Positions 36,122-45,733 of a stretch of 64,000 nucleotides of DNA are shown here, piece after piece. The stretch covers positions 3,472,001 through 3,536,000 of the forward strand of contig NZ_CP109479.1 in assembly GCF_036227485.1 (NCBI RefSeq), given 5' to 3'. Both the position numbers and the translations under genes were made by a program. The stretch is from Streptomyces sp. NBC_01451. GTDB taxonomy: Bacteria > Actinomycetota > Actinomycetes > Streptomycetales > Streptomycetaceae. A model generated the notes under the pieces. The model was not told where the DNA came from and made no database searches. It saw only the letters and a list, made by a program, of their open reading frames with translations. The number at the start of each line of letters is the position of its first letter. Positions within the stretch are counted from its first letter, which is position 1.

Positions 36122-36965
36122 TGCGCTCCGCCGCCTCGACCACGTTGACGAGCAGCTGGGCACGGGTCATCGGGCCGACTCCGCCGGGGTTCGGGGAGAT
36201 CCAGGCGGCCACCTCGGCGACGCCCGGGTGGACGTCGCCCACGATCTTGCCCTCGGCGTTGCGCGAGACACCGACGTCGAGAACGGCGGCGCCCGGCTTC
36301 ACGTCCTCGGGGCGGACCAGGTGGGCCGAGCCCGCGGCGGCGACGATGATGTCGGCGCGGCGGAGGTGGGAGGCGAGGTCACGCGTACCCGTGTGGCACT
36401 GCGTCACCGTCGCGTTCTCGCTGCGCCGGGTGAGCAGCAGCGGCATGGGGCGGCCGATGGTGACACCGCGGCCGACGACCACGACCTCCGCGCCCTTGAT
36501 CTCGACGCCGTGGCGGCGCAGCAGGGTGAGGATGCCGTTGGGGGTGCAGGGCAGCGGAGCCGGCTCGTTCAGGACGAGGCGGCCGAGGTTCATCGGGTGG
36601 AGGCCGTCAGCGTCCTTGTCGGGGTTCATCAGTTCGAGGATGCGGTTCTCGTCGATGCCCTTGGGGAGGGGCAGCTGGACGATGTAGCCGGTGCAGGCGG
36701 GGTCCTCGTTCAGCTCGCGTACGGCCGCCTCGATCTCCTCCTGGGTGGCCGTGGCGGGCAGTTCGCGCTGGATGGAGGCGATGCCCACCTGTGCGCAGTC
36801 GCGGTGCTTGCCGGCGACGTACTTCTGGCTGCCGGGGTCCTCCCCGACGAGGATCGTGCCGAGGCCGGGCGTGACGCCCTTCTCCTTCAGCGCCGCCACG
36901 CGGGCGGTCAGATCGGACTTGATCGCGGCTGCGGTGGCCTTGCCATCGAGAATCTGGGCGGTCAT
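36111..36965 (-). CDS. folD: Bifunctional methylenetetrahydrofolate dehydrogenase / cyclohydrolase
   Basis: 284 aa from ATG 36965. It interconverts 5,10-methylene- and 10-formyl-tetrahydrofolate, feeding purN and purH encoded 4 kb away. Signatures: [18 protein letters not shown] near 37-54 with the catalytic Lys of the YxxxK/KxxK region, QLPLPKGID near 95-105, NADP-binding [13 protein letters not shown] near 160, and [10 protein letters not shown] near 260. The open frame runs 69 codons further upstream through a degenerate tandem repeat, which is leader, not protein. Confidence 0.95.
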   Translation of the reverse strand: MTAQILDGKATAAAIKSDLTARVAALKEKGVTPGLGTILVGEDPGSQKYVAGKHRDCAQVGIASIQRELPATATQEEIEAAVRELNEDPACTGYIVQLPLPKGIDENRILELMNPDKDADGLHPMNLGRLVLNEPAPLPCTPNGILTLLRRHGVEIKGAEVVVVGRGVTIGRPMPLLLTRRSENATVTQCHTGTRDLASHLRRADIIVAAAGSAHLVRPEDVKPGAAVLDVGVSRNAEGKIVGDVHPGVAEVAAWISPNPGGVGPMTRAQLLVNVVEAAERSVG

Positions 36966-36990
36966 GCCCCCATCCTCGCGGATGACCACC

Positions 36991-37067
36991 TCCGGGTTCC
37001 AATCCGGGTTCGGTTCCGGGTTGGGATCAGGGTTCCGATCCGGGTTCGGTTCCGGGTTCGGATCCGG
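36991..37067. repeat. Degenerate 12-nt tandem repeat in the folD leader
   Basis: About six imperfect copies of TCCGGGTTCGGT run from 36991 to 37067, immediately upstream of folD (minus strand). If translated on the minus strand it would read as Asn-Pro-Xaa-Pro repeats, but no start signal supports that. Variation among copies suggests an old expansion. Confidence 0.7.
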
Positions 37068-37285
37068 TTGCGCCACCGCCGTACGGGCATGATCGAGGAT
37101 GTTGCACTTGCACAACACATGCACTATGCGGCTGGACAAGCACAAGTGAACTAAAGAACGATAAAACGACAAGCAGCACAGTGCCGCGGGCAGGGCCGGG
37201 GGGCGGACCGCATACGTACATCACCTTCCTCCGTTCGGTGCCTCGCGTCGTCCCCGCACTTGACGCAGACGGAGGAAGACCCGCC

Positions 37286-37924
37286 ATGAGTTTCGGCGAC
37301 CCGAACAACCCGTACGGCCCGCCCCCGCAGCAGCCCCAGCAGCCGGCGCCCGGTTACGGCTACCCCCAGCAGACCCCGCCCCAGCAGCCCGGCTACGGCT
37401 ACCCGTCGGCACCGCCGCTCGGCCAGCAGGGGTACGGACAGCCGGGCTACGGACAGCAGGGCTACGGCGGCTACCCGGGCGGCCCGCTCACGATGCCGGG
37501 CAACGTGAGGGCCGCGCGCGTGATGCTCTTCGTCATCGCGGGCCTCCAGGTGATCGGCGCCATCCTCATCGCGCTGTCCGCGGTCGCGATCAACGCCGCG
37601 AAGAACGACCAGCAGCTCAAGGACGACGTCGACTTCCAGCAGCTCGCCGACTACTCGTCCGGCGCCCTGTGGGCCGTCACCGCGCTGGCCCTCGCCTGGG
37701 GCGTCTTCGCGATCGTCCTGGGTGCGAAGTTCGGCAGCGGCGGCAGCGGCGTCCGCGTCACCACCATGGTGTTCGCGATCATCACCGCCGTCCTCGGTAT
37801 CTACCCCTTCATCGTCGTCGGCCTGATCCACACCGTGCTCGCGATCCTCGTCGCGGTGTTCGTCGGCAAGTCCGAGGGCGCGGCCTGGTTCAACCGGGCG
37901 AAGTACCCCGGGGTCCACCAGTAG
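37286..37924 (+). CDS. Membrane protein with Gly/Tyr/Pro/Gln-rich N-terminus
   Basis: 212 aa from ATG 37286, GGAGGA upstream. Residues 1-68 are repeats rich in GYGYP, GQQGYG and PQQ, typical of cytoplasmic low-complexity extensions of actinobacterial membrane proteins. There are three to four transmembrane segments (about 75-98, 125-150, 158-180, 180-198). Family not certain (DUF4190/DUF4064-like layout). Divergent from folD. Confidence 0.75.
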   Translation: MSFGDPNNPYGPPPQQPQQPAPGYGYPQQTPPQQPGYGYPSAPPLGQQGYGQPGYGQQGYGGYPGGPLTMPGNVRAARVMLFVIAGLQVIGAILIALSAVAINAAKNDQQLKDDVDFQQLADYSSGALWAVTALALAWGVFAIVLGAKFGSGGSGVRVTTMVFAIITAVLGIYPFIVVGLIHTVLAILVAVFVGKSEGAAWFNRAKYPGVHQ

Positions 37925-37962
37925 GCAGCGGCTGCCGGCGAGTCCGCAGCGTCCACCGTCAA

Positions 37963-38001
37963 GGGCCGTGTCCCACCCCGCCCGAGGGGAGGACACGGCC
38001 C
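37963..38001 (+). terminator. Terminator hairpin after the 37286 gene
   Basis: GGGCCGTGTCC (37963-37973) and GGACACGGCCC (37991-38001) form a perfect 11-bp stem. The following 38002-38285 carries no separate gene; it has a CGTTCC...GGAACG dyad at about 38192-38212 that may belong to the next promoter. Confidence 0.75.
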
Positions 38002-38285
38002 TGGTGCGTCGCGCCCTGTCCGCCGGGCACCGCTCCCCGGGCTCAGCCGCAATGCCGAAGATCCACTTGTGGGAACGGAGCCTGTGTCGACCTGTGTTCG
38101 GACGGCCCGACGCCGACGAAGCGCGCGTCCACCGGGCAAGGAAATCCGTCCCAGCGGGATGCCGGGACGACGGGACGGAGTTCACGCGGCACGTTCCGAG
38201 ATCGTTGGAACGGCCATGGGACGGCGTGCGTGGCACAGTGGCCCGGCTACTGGAGCGTCTGACCAACGTGCCATGGGGGGAAACC

Positions 38286-39338
38286 ATGCCCGCACACCCG
38301 GAATCCGAACAACTCGCCGCGATGTTGCGTGCGTTGAAGAACAGATCAGGACTGAGTTACGAAGCACTCGCCAAGCGGACCGACATCGCCGGCTCCACCC
38401 TGCACCGCTACTGCAAGGGCACCTCGGTGCCTCAGGACTACGGAAGCGTCCACCGCATCGGCACGGTCTGCGGCGCGTCACCCGACGAACTCCGGTCACT
38501 GCACCGGCTGTGGGCGCTCGCGGACACGGCCCGGCTCAAGGAGAACGGGGCGGAGAACGCCGCAGGGAACGCGGCCGGGAGCGGGGAGGCCGCAGATGCG
38601 GTGCAGGACCCGGCCGCCGAGGAACCGGCGACGCCGGAACCCGTCCCGGCCCGTCGGACCCGCTACCCCGTCGTCGTCGCCGCGGTGGCGGCGGTTCTGA
38701 CGGTCGGGGTCTCGGCCTGGGTTCTGTCGACGGAGGAGGCGTCCTCCGCCAACGGCCCCGGCACCGACGGCCGCGTGCTGTTCTCGGCCGGCTGCCGCGA
38801 GGTGGTGGCCATGGGCCAGCACGACACCTGCGTACACGAGGTGCAGCAGCTGCTGCACGACAAGGGCGCGGACATCGGCGTCGACTCGGACTTCGGGCCG
38901 CAGACCCTGCGCCGGGTCACCGCGTTCCAGGTGTTCGCCGGCCTCCCGCCCAACGGTGTCGTGGACGACGCGACGAAGAAGGCGCTGTACTCCTCGCCGA
39001 AGGTGCGCATGAACGTGTGGTCGCCGGAGAAGGTGCGGCAGCGCATCCGCGCGGTGTTCAAGGAGGCGCCGGACAAGGCCGTCGCCATCGCGGACTGCCA
39101 GTCCTTCCTGGACCCGTTGCACATCCTCCCCAACACCAACGGCACCCGTAACTGGGGCGTGTTCCAGATCTCCGACGCCCGGCTGCGCGAGCTGGGCGGC
39201 ACCCCGCGGCAGGCGCTGGACCCGGCGTGGAACATCACGGCGGCCGAGCGCCTGTGGAGCGTGGACCACGACTTCCACGACTGGCCGAACTGCGAACGAG
39301 CCGCCGATGCCTCGCCATCGCCCACAAAACGCCCCTGA
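38286..39338 (+). CDS. HTH membrane protein with peptidoglycan-binding and lysozyme-like outer domains
   Basis: 350 aa from ATG 38286 preceded by GGGGGG. Order: XRE-type HTH (about 10-60: GLSYEALAKRTDIAGSTLHRYC), acidic linker, transmembrane segment (about 127-147), PG_binding_1-like repeat (about 175-240: CVHEVQQLLHDKGADIGVDS, FGPQTLRRVTAFQ) and a transglycosylase/lysozyme-like domain (about 255-335: NGTRNWGVFQISD). Where active relatives have a catalytic Glu in the CES-type motif, this protein reads ADCQS, so it may bind but not cleave glycan. It could couple wall sensing to DNA binding. Confidence 0.78.
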   Translation: MPAHPESEQLAAMLRALKNRSGLSYEALAKRTDIAGSTLHRYCKGTSVPQDYGSVHRIGTVCGASPDELRSLHRLWALADTARLKENGAENAAGNAAGSGEAADAVQDPAAEEPATPEPVPARRTRYPVVVAAVAAVLTVGVSAWVLSTEEASSANGPGTDGRVLFSAGCREVVAMGQHDTCVHEVQQLLHDKGADIGVDSDFGPQTLRRVTAFQVFAGLPPNGVVDDATKKALYSSPKVRMNVWSPEKVRQRIRAVFKEAPDKAVAIADCQSFLDPLHILPNTNGTRNWGVFQISDARLRELGGTPRQALDPAWNITAAERLWSVDHDFHDWPNCERAADASPSPTKRP

Positions 39339-39344
39339 GCACAC

Positions 39345-39386
39345 GGCCGCGGCTCACCGGAACCGGGATTCCGGTGAGCCGCGGCC
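39345..39386. terminator. Perfect 18-bp hairpin between convergent genes
   Basis: Arms 39345-39362 and 39369-39386 are fully complementary (GGCCGCGGCTCACCGGAA on the left) with a 6-nt loop. It lies between the stop of the HTH/lysozyme-like gene and the stop of purH and should terminate both. Confidence 0.88.
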
Positions 39387-39422
39387 CTACTCGTCACTCG
39401 TCACTCGGCCTCGGGCTCGGCC

Positions 39423-41006
39423 TCAGTGGAAGAAGTGCCGCGTCCCCGTGAAGTACATGGTGACGCCCGCCTTCTGCGCCGCCTCCACGACCAGCTCGTC
39501 CCGCATCGAACCGCCGGGCTGCACCACGGCCTTGACGCCGGCCGCCGTCAGGATCTCCAGCCCGTCGGGGAACGGGAAGAACGCGTCCGAGGCCGCGTAC
39601 GCACCGCGTGCCCGCTCCTCCCCCGCCCGCTCGACCGCCAGCTTCGCCGAGTCGACGCGGTTGACCTGGCCCATGCCGACGCCGACCGAGGCGCCGCCCT
39701 TGGCCAGCAGGATGGCGTTGGACTTGACGGCCCGGCACGCCTTCCAGGCGAAGGCGAGTTCCGCGAGCTCGGACGCGGACAGCGCGTCGCCCGTCGCAAG
39801 GGTCCAGTTGGCCGGGTCGTCGCCGTCGGCCTGGAGCCGGTCCGTCACCTGGAGCAGCACACCGCCGTCGACGGGCTTGACCTCGACCGGGTTGGCGGGC
39901 GCGCCGGCGGCCTTGAGCACCCGGATGTTCTTCTTCTTGGCGAGGGCCTCCAGCGCCCCCTCCTCGTAGTCGGGCGCGACGATGACCTCGGTGAAGATCT
40001 CCGCGACCTGCTCCGCCATCTCCTTGCTGACCGGGCGGTTGACGGCGATCACACCACCGAACGCCGACAGCGGGTCGCACGCGTGCGCCTTGCGGTGCGC
40101 CTCGGCGACGTCCGCGCCGATCGCGATACCGCAGGGATTGGCGTGCTTGATGATCGCGACGCAGGGCTCGTCGTGGTCGTACGCGGCACGGCGGGCGGCG
40201 TCCGTGTCCGTGTAGTTGTTGTACGACATCTCCTTGCCGTGCAGCTGCTCGGCCCTGGCCAGGCCGCCACCCGTCCCGTCCACGTACAGGGCGGCGGGCT
40301 GGTGCGGGTTCTCGCCGTAGCGGAGGGTGTTCTCGCGCTCCCAGGTGGCGCCGAGGAAGTCAGGGAACTGCGACTCGTCCACCGGGGCGTACGACGACGC
40401 GAACCAGGAGGCCACCGCCACGTCGTACGCGGCGGTGTGCTGGAAGGCCTCCGCGGCGAGCCGCTTGCGGGTGGTGAGGTCGAAGCCGCCGGTCTGTACG
40501 GCGCTCAGCACGTCGGCGTACCGCGCCGGGCTGGTGACCACGGCCACGGACGGGTGGTTCTTGGCGGCGGCGCGGACCATCGAAGGGCCGCCGATGTCGA
40601 TCTGCTCCACGCACTCGTCGGGCGAGGCGCCGGAGGCGACCGTCTCGCGGAACGGGTAGAGGTTGACGACGACCAGGTCGAAGGGCTCGACGCCCAGCTC
40701 GGCGAGCTGGGCGCGGTGGTCCTCCAGACGCAGGTCGGCGAGGATGCCCGCGTGCACCTTGGGGTGCAGGGTCTTGACCCTGCCGTCCAGGCACTCGGGG
40801 AAGCCGGTGAGCTCCTCGACCTTGGTGACGGGGACGCCAGCGGCGGCGATCCGGCCCGCCGTCGATCCCGTGGAGACGAGTTCCACGCCGGCCTCGTGCA
40901 GGCCACGGGCCAGCTCTTCCAGACCGGTCTTGTCGTAGACGCTGACGAGCGCCCTGCGAAGGGCCCGCTTGTTGCTCTCGGCCGTGACAGTGATGTCGGC
41001 GGTCAC
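39423..41006 (-). CDS. purH: AICAR transformylase / IMP cyclohydrolase
   Basis: 527 aa from GTG 41006, the last two steps of IMP synthesis. The N-terminal cyclohydrolase domain has [11 protein letters not shown] and [25 protein letters not shown] follows near 138. The transformylase domain shows the KHANPCG motif near 290 and ends ...[10 protein letters not shown] as in other PurH proteins. It takes formyl groups from 10-formyl-THF made by FolD. Its GTG overlaps the purN stop (GTGA), so the two are coupled. Confidence 0.96.
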   Translation of the reverse strand: MTADITVTAESNKRALRRALVSVYDKTGLEELARGLHEAGVELVSTGSTAGRIAAAGVPVTKVEELTGFPECLDGRVKTLHPKVHAGILADLRLEDHRAQLAELGVEPFDLVVVNLYPFRETVASGASPDECVEQIDIGGPSMVRAAAKNHPSVAVVTSPARYADVLSAVQTGGFDLTTRKRLAAEAFQHTAAYDVAVASWFASSYAPVDESQFPDFLGATWERENTLRYGENPHQPAALYVDGTGGGLARAEQLHGKEMSYNNYTDTDAARRAAYDHDEPCVAIIKHANPCGIAIGADVAEAHRKAHACDPLSAFGGVIAVNRPVSKEMAEQVAEIFTEVIVAPDYEEGALEALAKKKNIRVLKAAGAPANPVEVKPVDGGVLLQVTDRLQADGDDPANWTLATGDALSASELAELAFAWKACRAVKSNAILLAKGGASVGVGMGQVNRVDSAKLAVERAGEERARGAYAASDAFFPFPDGLEILTAAGVKAVVQPGGSMRDELVVEAAQKAGVTMYFTGTRHFFH

Positions 41007-41632
41007 TGGATAACTACCTTTCGTCCCTCAATGCGATAGCCGTTGCGGGCGAGCCGCCCCACGACATCGACGAGCAGCCTTCGCTCGACTTCCTTGATGC
41101 GCTCGTGCAGAGCGCTCTCGTCGTCCTCGTCCCGGATCTCCACCACGCCCTGAGCGATGATCGGTCCGGTGTCGACGCCGTCGTCGACGAAGTGGACGGT
41201 GCAGCCGGTGACCCTCGCGCCGTACGCGAGCGCGTCGCGAACGCCGTGGGCCCCCGGAAAACTGGGCAGCAGGGCGGGATGCGTGTTGACGAACCGCCCG
41301 CCGAACAGGGCCAGGAACTCCTTGCCCACGATCTTCATGAACCCGGCGGAGACGACCAGATCGGGTTCGTACGCGGCCACCGCCCCGGCGAGCGCCGCGT
41401 CCCACTCCGCCCGGGTGCCGTGGTCCTGCACCCGGCACACGAACGTCGGCAGCCCGGCCCGCTCCGCGCGGGCGAGCCCCTCGATGCCGTCGCGGTCGGC
41501 GCCGACCGCGACGATCTCGGCCCCGTAGGCCTCGGTGCCGGTGGCCGCGACGGTGTCGAGGAGCGCCTGCAGGTTGGTACCGGATCCGGAGACCAGCACG
41601 ACAAGACGCTTGGCGGCCTGGGACTCGGCCAC
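41003..41632 (-). CDS. purN: Phosphoribosylglycinamide formyltransferase
   Basis: 209 aa from GTG 41632 with AAAGGG 7 nt upstream. Motifs: [12 protein letters not shown] near 13-24 (phosphate loop), [17 protein letters not shown] near 100-116 with the catalytic Asn-x-His, and [10 protein letters not shown] near 140 with the catalytic Asp. First gene of the purN-purH operon. The 294 nt to the divergent 41927 gene contain no other gene. Confidence 0.95.
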   Translation of the reverse strand: MAESQAAKRLVVLVSGSGTNLQALLDTVAATGTEAYGAEIVAVGADRDGIEGLARAERAGLPTFVCRVQDHGTRAEWDAALAGAVAAYEPDLVVSAGFMKIVGKEFLALFGGRFVNTHPALLPSFPGAHGVRDALAYGARVTGCTVHFVDDGVDTGPIIAQGVVEIRDEDDESALHERIKEVERRLLVDVVGRLARNGYRIEGRKVVIQ

Positions 41633-41926
41633 GGCGGGGCCCTTTCTCGGGGGAGCGTTTGTATGGTCGTACGAATGCTTCGCGCCCGGGGATACGGGGA
41701 AGTCTACGAAGCGGCCGACCGCCAGCAACGATACCGGCACTCCGGACAGCCCCCACGGGACGGGGGCGTGGCCGGAAGGTAGCGTCTGGGAGGAGCCGGT
41801 CCGGGAACGCGGTGGTCACGCGGTGCGTTCACGGAGTGGCGGCTCATGCCGAACAGCCGTAATCGACAGCCGTATCGACAGCCGTGAACCAACGGCCGTG
41901 ATCAACAAGGGGAAGACGCTCACTTG

Positions 41927-42724
41927 ATGTCGGACCGCAGCCTGCGACTCCTCACGCTCACCCCGCAGTCTGTGCTGCTGCGGGAGCACCCCGCGTCGCC
42001 CCCCGACGCGCCCTCGGGCAAGAAGAACGTCGACACCGGCACGAACGGCGACGGTCAGGGAAGCGCGGCCCAGGACGACAACCCGTTCGCCCCGCCGCCC
42101 GAGGGCACACCGGACAGGCCCTGGCAGCCCCGGCATCCGGCGGGCGACGACGCCTCCGGCGACGGCGGCAGCTCCCCATGGGGCAGTCAGTGGAGCGACC
42201 GGCAGCCCGGCCGCTCCCCGGGCGTCTTCGGCGACCGCTCCGGCCGGTCCGGCGGACAGGGCGGCCCCGAGGGACAGGGCGACGGACAGGGCACCAACCC
42301 GCGCTGGGACCCGACGGACCCGGCCCAGCGCCAGGCGCGGTACGCACTGCTGTCCGGCATGTGGGCCTTCTTCTTCGCCCTCTTCAGCTGGCCGTACGTG
42401 GCACTGCTGCTCGGCGCGCTCGCCCTGAACTGGGGCATCGGCGCCCTGCGCGCCAAACCACGCACCCCGAACCCGGACACCCCGGCGCCCCCGCAGGGCA
42501 CCGGCGGCGCGGGCGCCGGGAGCCGGCAGCAGCGGACGGCCGCGATCAGCGGCCTGGTCACGGCGTCCCTGGCACTCGTCATGGTCGCCGCGACGTTCAG
42601 CCTCCAGTTCATGTACCGCGACTACTACACGTGCGCGAACGACGCCCTCACGACCACCGCCGAGAAGGCCTGCAACGACCTGCTCCCGAAGCAGCTCCGG
42701 GAAGTGTTCGGCACGAACAGCTAG
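41927..42724 (+). CDS. Membrane protein with disordered N-terminus, divergent from purN
   Basis: 265 aa from ATG 41927 (AAGGGGA upstream). About 120 residues of Gly/Asp/Gln/Pro-rich sequence come first. Two main transmembrane regions follow (about 140-165 and 203-228), and a C-terminal part of about 35 residues has two Cys ([20 protein letters not shown]). The layout resembles DUF4190 proteins. The position beside purN and the PerM-like gene recalls the mycobacterial Rv0954-Rv0957 order, so it may be a divisome-associated membrane protein; this is inference. Confidence 0.72.
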   Translation: MSDRSLRLLTLTPQSVLLREHPASPPDAPSGKKNVDTGTNGDGQGSAAQDDNPFAPPPEGTPDRPWQPRHPAGDDASGDGGSSPWGSQWSDRQPGRSPGVFGDRSGRSGGQGGPEGQGDGQGTNPRWDPTDPAQRQARYALLSGMWAFFFALFSWPYVALLLGALALNWGIGALRAKPRTPNPDTPAPPQGTGGAGAGSRQQRTAAISGLVTASLALVMVAATFSLQFMYRDYYTCANDALTTTAEKACNDLLPKQLREVFGTNS

Positions 42725-42752
42725 ATCCGGTCCGGGAACAACTGTCCCCCGG

Positions 42753-44435
42753 CTACGGCTGGGTCTCCTCCGGCTCCGGCCGAGCCTCTTCCGGCGGCGC
42801 CGCCGACGACGCCGCCTTGAGCGCGGCCCAGCGGGCCTCGCGGGACGCGGCGTCGTCGTACCAGGGCGCGGGTGGCGTCGACGGTGACGGCAGATCGGCG
42901 GGGAGGAAGTCGTAGACGGCCTCCAACTCGTAGGGGTCGCTCGCCCCGTAGGCGTCGTCGGCCGCAGTCCCGCGCGGTTTCCGCGTCCCGTCGGGCACCG
43001 CCGGGGTCGTCAGCTTCAGCGTGCCGGTGTCGGCGCCGGTGTCCGCTCCGGTGCCCTTCGGCCGCTTCCGCAGCCGCCACGCGCGCAGCCCCAGGGCCGT
43101 CGGTACGGCGACCGCGGCCGTCCACACCAGTGTGGCCGCGCCCGTCTGCCACCACACCGGTCCGACATGGGCGAGGGCGCCGCTCCCGAGCGGCCCGCCC
43201 GACAGCGCCGCCAGCACCGCCAGCGCGCCCGCGCACAGAGCTGCGGCAAGACCCGCGTTGGCGGCGGTACGCCCGCCCGACCAGGGCACCTTCCCCTCGC
43301 CCGGCCCCGCCGCCCGCGCCGTGAACCAGGCCACCGTCAGCCCGGCCGCCACCGGCACCGCGGTGACCGCCCAGGTCAGCGGGGTGCCCGGGCCGGCGTC
43401 CGGCAGGGCCGCCAGCAGCGGGAACGGCGGCAGCAGCGGCGCCGGGTCCGAGACCAGTGGCCCGGTGGCGTGGCCCGCGCCGAGCGCGAACCCCGGGCCG
43501 AGCGCGTAGGCCGCGCCCCACAGTGCCGCGTTGGGGATCAGGGCCAGGCAGAGCAGCAGGACGGCGATCCGGCCCGACCACGCCTCCGTCAGCTGGAGGA
43601 AGGAGTCCCGGGCGGCGCCGCCGTGCCCGACCAGCGACACCGCGACGAGCAGCGCCCCGCCCCCGACGACCACGGCGGTGCCGGCCCCGGCCGCCCGCCC
43701 GACGGCCAGTCCCCGGCCACGGGCATCCGCGTCCAGCGCGCGTCGGCGCACCCACCTGGGCAGCGGATACAGCACCCGCGGCGAGAGGGGCGCGCACGGC
43801 CGACCGTACGCCGTCCACACCCCTGCGCCCGCCGCCGTCATGGCGAACAGCGGCACGCATACGGCCGTCCACGCCCAGTCGGGACGCAGCCCGCCCCCGG
43901 CCGCGTACAGCGCGACACCCCCGCCGACGGCCAGATACCCGGCGACCACGCCGAGCCAGACGGTACGGGCGGGAAGAGGGGGCGCGTCCTCCGCCGCGCC
44001 TTCCCGCTCCGGGCCCTCCGTCGCGTCGCGGGCGGCTCGGTGCAGCAGCCAGGCCGGGAGCGCGAGCAGCAGCAGGGGGGTCACGCCGACGGGGGCGGGG
44101 GCGCCGGACAGGCTGTCCACGCGCACGAGTTCGGCCCCGTGAGCGAGCAGCCAGAGGGCGGCGGCGACGTGCAGGGCGCCGTCGGGTCCGCTGTCCGGGT
44201 ACGGCGAGCTGATCCAGAGCACCATGACGAGCACGGCGAACGAACCGAGCCCGAGCCCGGCCGCGACCGCGCCGCCGAGCAGGCCCGCGCCCAGTCCGGG
44301 GGAACGGTCGCGCAGACGGTCGCGGAGCCGGTCGCGCAACCGGGAGCGAACCCGGGAGCGGACCCGGGAGCGGACCCGGGTACGCGGGGGCAGGAAGGAG
44401 AGCCGGCGGTCGGTCGTCTGTGTCACGGACGCCAT
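42753..44435 (-). CDS. perM: PerM-like (DUF6350) polytopic membrane protein
   Basis: 560 aa from ATG 44435; GTG 44426 is better spaced from GGGAG. After an Arg-rich cytoplasmic N-terminus encoded by a 12-nt tandem repeat come about 10-12 transmembrane segments (about 50-460), then a charged Pro-rich cytoplasmic tail. Position between sucCD and purN-purH is the same as M. tuberculosis Rv0955 (perM), a membrane protein needed for cell division under stress. The identity rests on layout plus synteny, not on catalytic motifs. Confidence 0.75.
   Translation of the reverse strand: MASVTQTTDRRLSFLPPRTRVRSRVRSRVRSRLRDRLRDRLRDRSPGLGAGLLGGAVAAGLGLGSFAVLVMVLWISSPYPDSGPDGALHVAAALWLLAHGAELVRVDSLSGAPAPVGVTPLLLLALPAWLLHRAARDATEGPEREGAAEDAPPLPARTVWLGVVAGYLAVGGGVALYAAGGGLRPDWAWTAVCVPLFAMTAAGAGVWTAYGRPCAPLSPRVLYPLPRWVRRRALDADARGRGLAVGRAAGAGTAVVVGGGALLVAVSLVGHGGAARDSFLQLTEAWSGRIAVLLLCLALIPNAALWGAAYALGPGFALGAGHATGPLVSDPAPLLPPFPLLAALPDAGPGTPLTWAVTAVPVAAGLTVAWFTARAAGPGEGKVPWSGGRTAANAGLAAALCAGALAVLAALSGGPLGSGALAHVGPVWWQTGAATLVWTAAVAVPTALGLRAWRLRKRPKGTGADTGADTGTLKLTTPAVPDGTRKPRGTAADDAYGASDPYELEAVYDFLPADLPSPSTPPAPWYDDAASREARWAALKAASSAAPPEEARPEPEETQP
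44304..44387 (-). repeat. Seven 12-nt tandem repeats within the perM-like gene
   Basis: Units at 44304, 44316, 44328, 44340, 44352, 44364 and 44376. On the coding strand they give the peptide repeats RVRS (three) and RLRD (three). Copies fall into two sub-families (ACGGTCGCGGAG type and CCGGGAGCGGAC type), indicating stepwise expansion in frame. Confidence 0.85.
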
Positions 44436-44532
44436 GCTCCCAACGACACGCGCTTTCCCGTCGTAACAGGCGAACTTACGACGTGTCACTCAATATACGT
44501 TTTATGTACTTTTCTGTGCGAAGGGGCCCCCG

Positions 44533-45615
44533 GTGACGCAAAGCCCCGCCATCCCGCTGCCCCCGCCCGCCGAACGCCGACGCCTGCGCGAGTCCCAGTC
44601 ACTGACGCGGGCTCAGGTCGCCGAACGGGTGGGCGTCAGCCGCGAGACGGTACGCGCGTGGGAGACCGGCCGTACGACACCGCGCGGACGCAAGGCGCAG
44701 AAGTACGCGAGCCTGCTGGCATCGGCCCCGACGTCGGCACCCACCACACCCGCACCCACGTCGGCACCGGCACCGGCAGTCGTGGCGGAAAAGGGGACGG
44801 GCGACGCCCCCATCACCCCCCTGACGCCCGCTCAGGCCTTCGACGCGCTCTACGCGTTCTGCGCGCCCGCCCTCGTACGGCAGACCTATCTCCTCACCGG
44901 GCGGCGGGAGTTGGCGCGCGAGTCGGTCGAACGGGCGTTCCAGCTGGCCTGGCACCGCTGGCCCGAGGTGGCCGTGGACCCGGACCCGGCGGGGTGGGTA
45001 CGGGCGACGGCGTACGAGTGCGCCCTCTCCCCCTGGCACCGCTTCCGTGCCCGCCACCGCCACCCGGAGGCCCCGCCAGCCGACCCGGACGACCGCGCGC
45101 TGTTGTCCGCGCTCCTGACACTCCCCCCGCCGTACCGCCGCACCCTGGTCCTCCACGACGGTCTGGGGCTCGGCCTGCCCGAGACGGCGGCGGAGACGGA
45201 GGCGAGCACCAGGGCGGCGGCGGGCCGCCTCCGCCACGCCCGCGAGACGATGGCGACCCGCCTGCCGGACCTCACGGACCCGGCCCGCCTCGCACCCCGC
45301 CTGGCGGGCCTGGCCACCCACGCCCGGCTGCGCGCCGCCCGCCCCTCGTCCGTCCGCGCGGGCAGCGAACGCCGCGCCCGGAACTGGACCCAGGCGGCGA
45401 TCGCCTTCACCGTCGCCCTGATCGGCGCCACCACGTTCACCCTCCAAACGGCCCCGACGCACTACGAGCCACCGGTGGCCCCGGGGACGACAGTGCAGGG
45501 GGTGCCACCACAGGCGGCCCCGGGGCCGTTGTCACGGACGGAACGAAACCTCCGCAAGAAACTCCGGGACACGACGCCGAGCGGCCCGGAGAGAACCCTG
45601 CCGGAGCCGAGGTGA
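44533..45615 (+). CDS. XRE HTH fused to ECF-sigma-like region with C-terminal membrane segment
   Basis: 360 aa from GTG 44533, AAGGGG upstream. Residues 15-55 are a helix-turn-helix (LTRAQVAERVGVSRETVRAW), then a Thr/Ala/Pro linker. Residues about 98-165 resemble sigma region 2 (FDALYAFCAPALVRQTYLLT, GWVRATAYECALS) and 195-245 resemble region 4 (LLTLPPPYRRTLVLHDGLGL). A hydrophobic segment at about 285-303 and a Pro-rich tail follow. It is an unusual three-part architecture. Key promoter-contact residues cannot be judged by eye. Divergent from the perM-like gene. Confidence 0.72.
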   Translation: MTQSPAIPLPPPAERRRLRESQSLTRAQVAERVGVSRETVRAWETGRTTPRGRKAQKYASLLASAPTSAPTTPAPTSAPAPAVVAEKGTGDAPITPLTPAQAFDALYAFCAPALVRQTYLLTGRRELARESVERAFQLAWHRWPEVAVDPDPAGWVRATAYECALSPWHRFRARHRHPEAPPADPDDRALLSALLTLPPPYRRTLVLHDGLGLGLPETAAETEASTRAAAGRLRHARETMATRLPDLTDPARLAPRLAGLATHARLRAARPSSVRAGSERRARNWTQAAIAFTVALIGATTFTLQTAPTHYEPPVAPGTTVQGVPPQAAPGPLSRTERNLRKKLRDTTPSGPERTLPEPR

Positions 45616-45622
45616 GCTGCGT

Positions 45623-45650
45623 GCGGGCTGCGGGCTGCGGGCTGCGGGCT
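45623..45650. repeat. Four tandem copies of GCGGGCT
   Basis: Perfect 7-nt repeat in the spacer between the sigma-like gene and sucD, just before the terminator hairpin. Confidence 0.85.
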
Positions 45651-45659
45651 GCGCATGAC

Positions 45660-45694
45660 TGTGGGCCCGCCCCGACAAAGGGAACGGGCCCACA
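45660..45694. terminator. Terminator between the sigma-like gene and sucD
   Basis: TGTGGGCCCG (45660-45669) and CGGGCCCACA (45685-45694), perfect 10-bp stem with a 15-nt loop, between convergent stops. Confidence 0.78.
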
Positions 45695-45733
45695 TGGGTC
45701 CGGCTCAGGACCACCGGAAGACGTCAGGAAACG

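Noticed and set aside
36966..37172. N-terminal extension of FolD encoded by the Asn-Pro repeat region
   Set aside because: FolD is complete from ATG 36965; the extension is repeat sequence without a start signal or family similarity.
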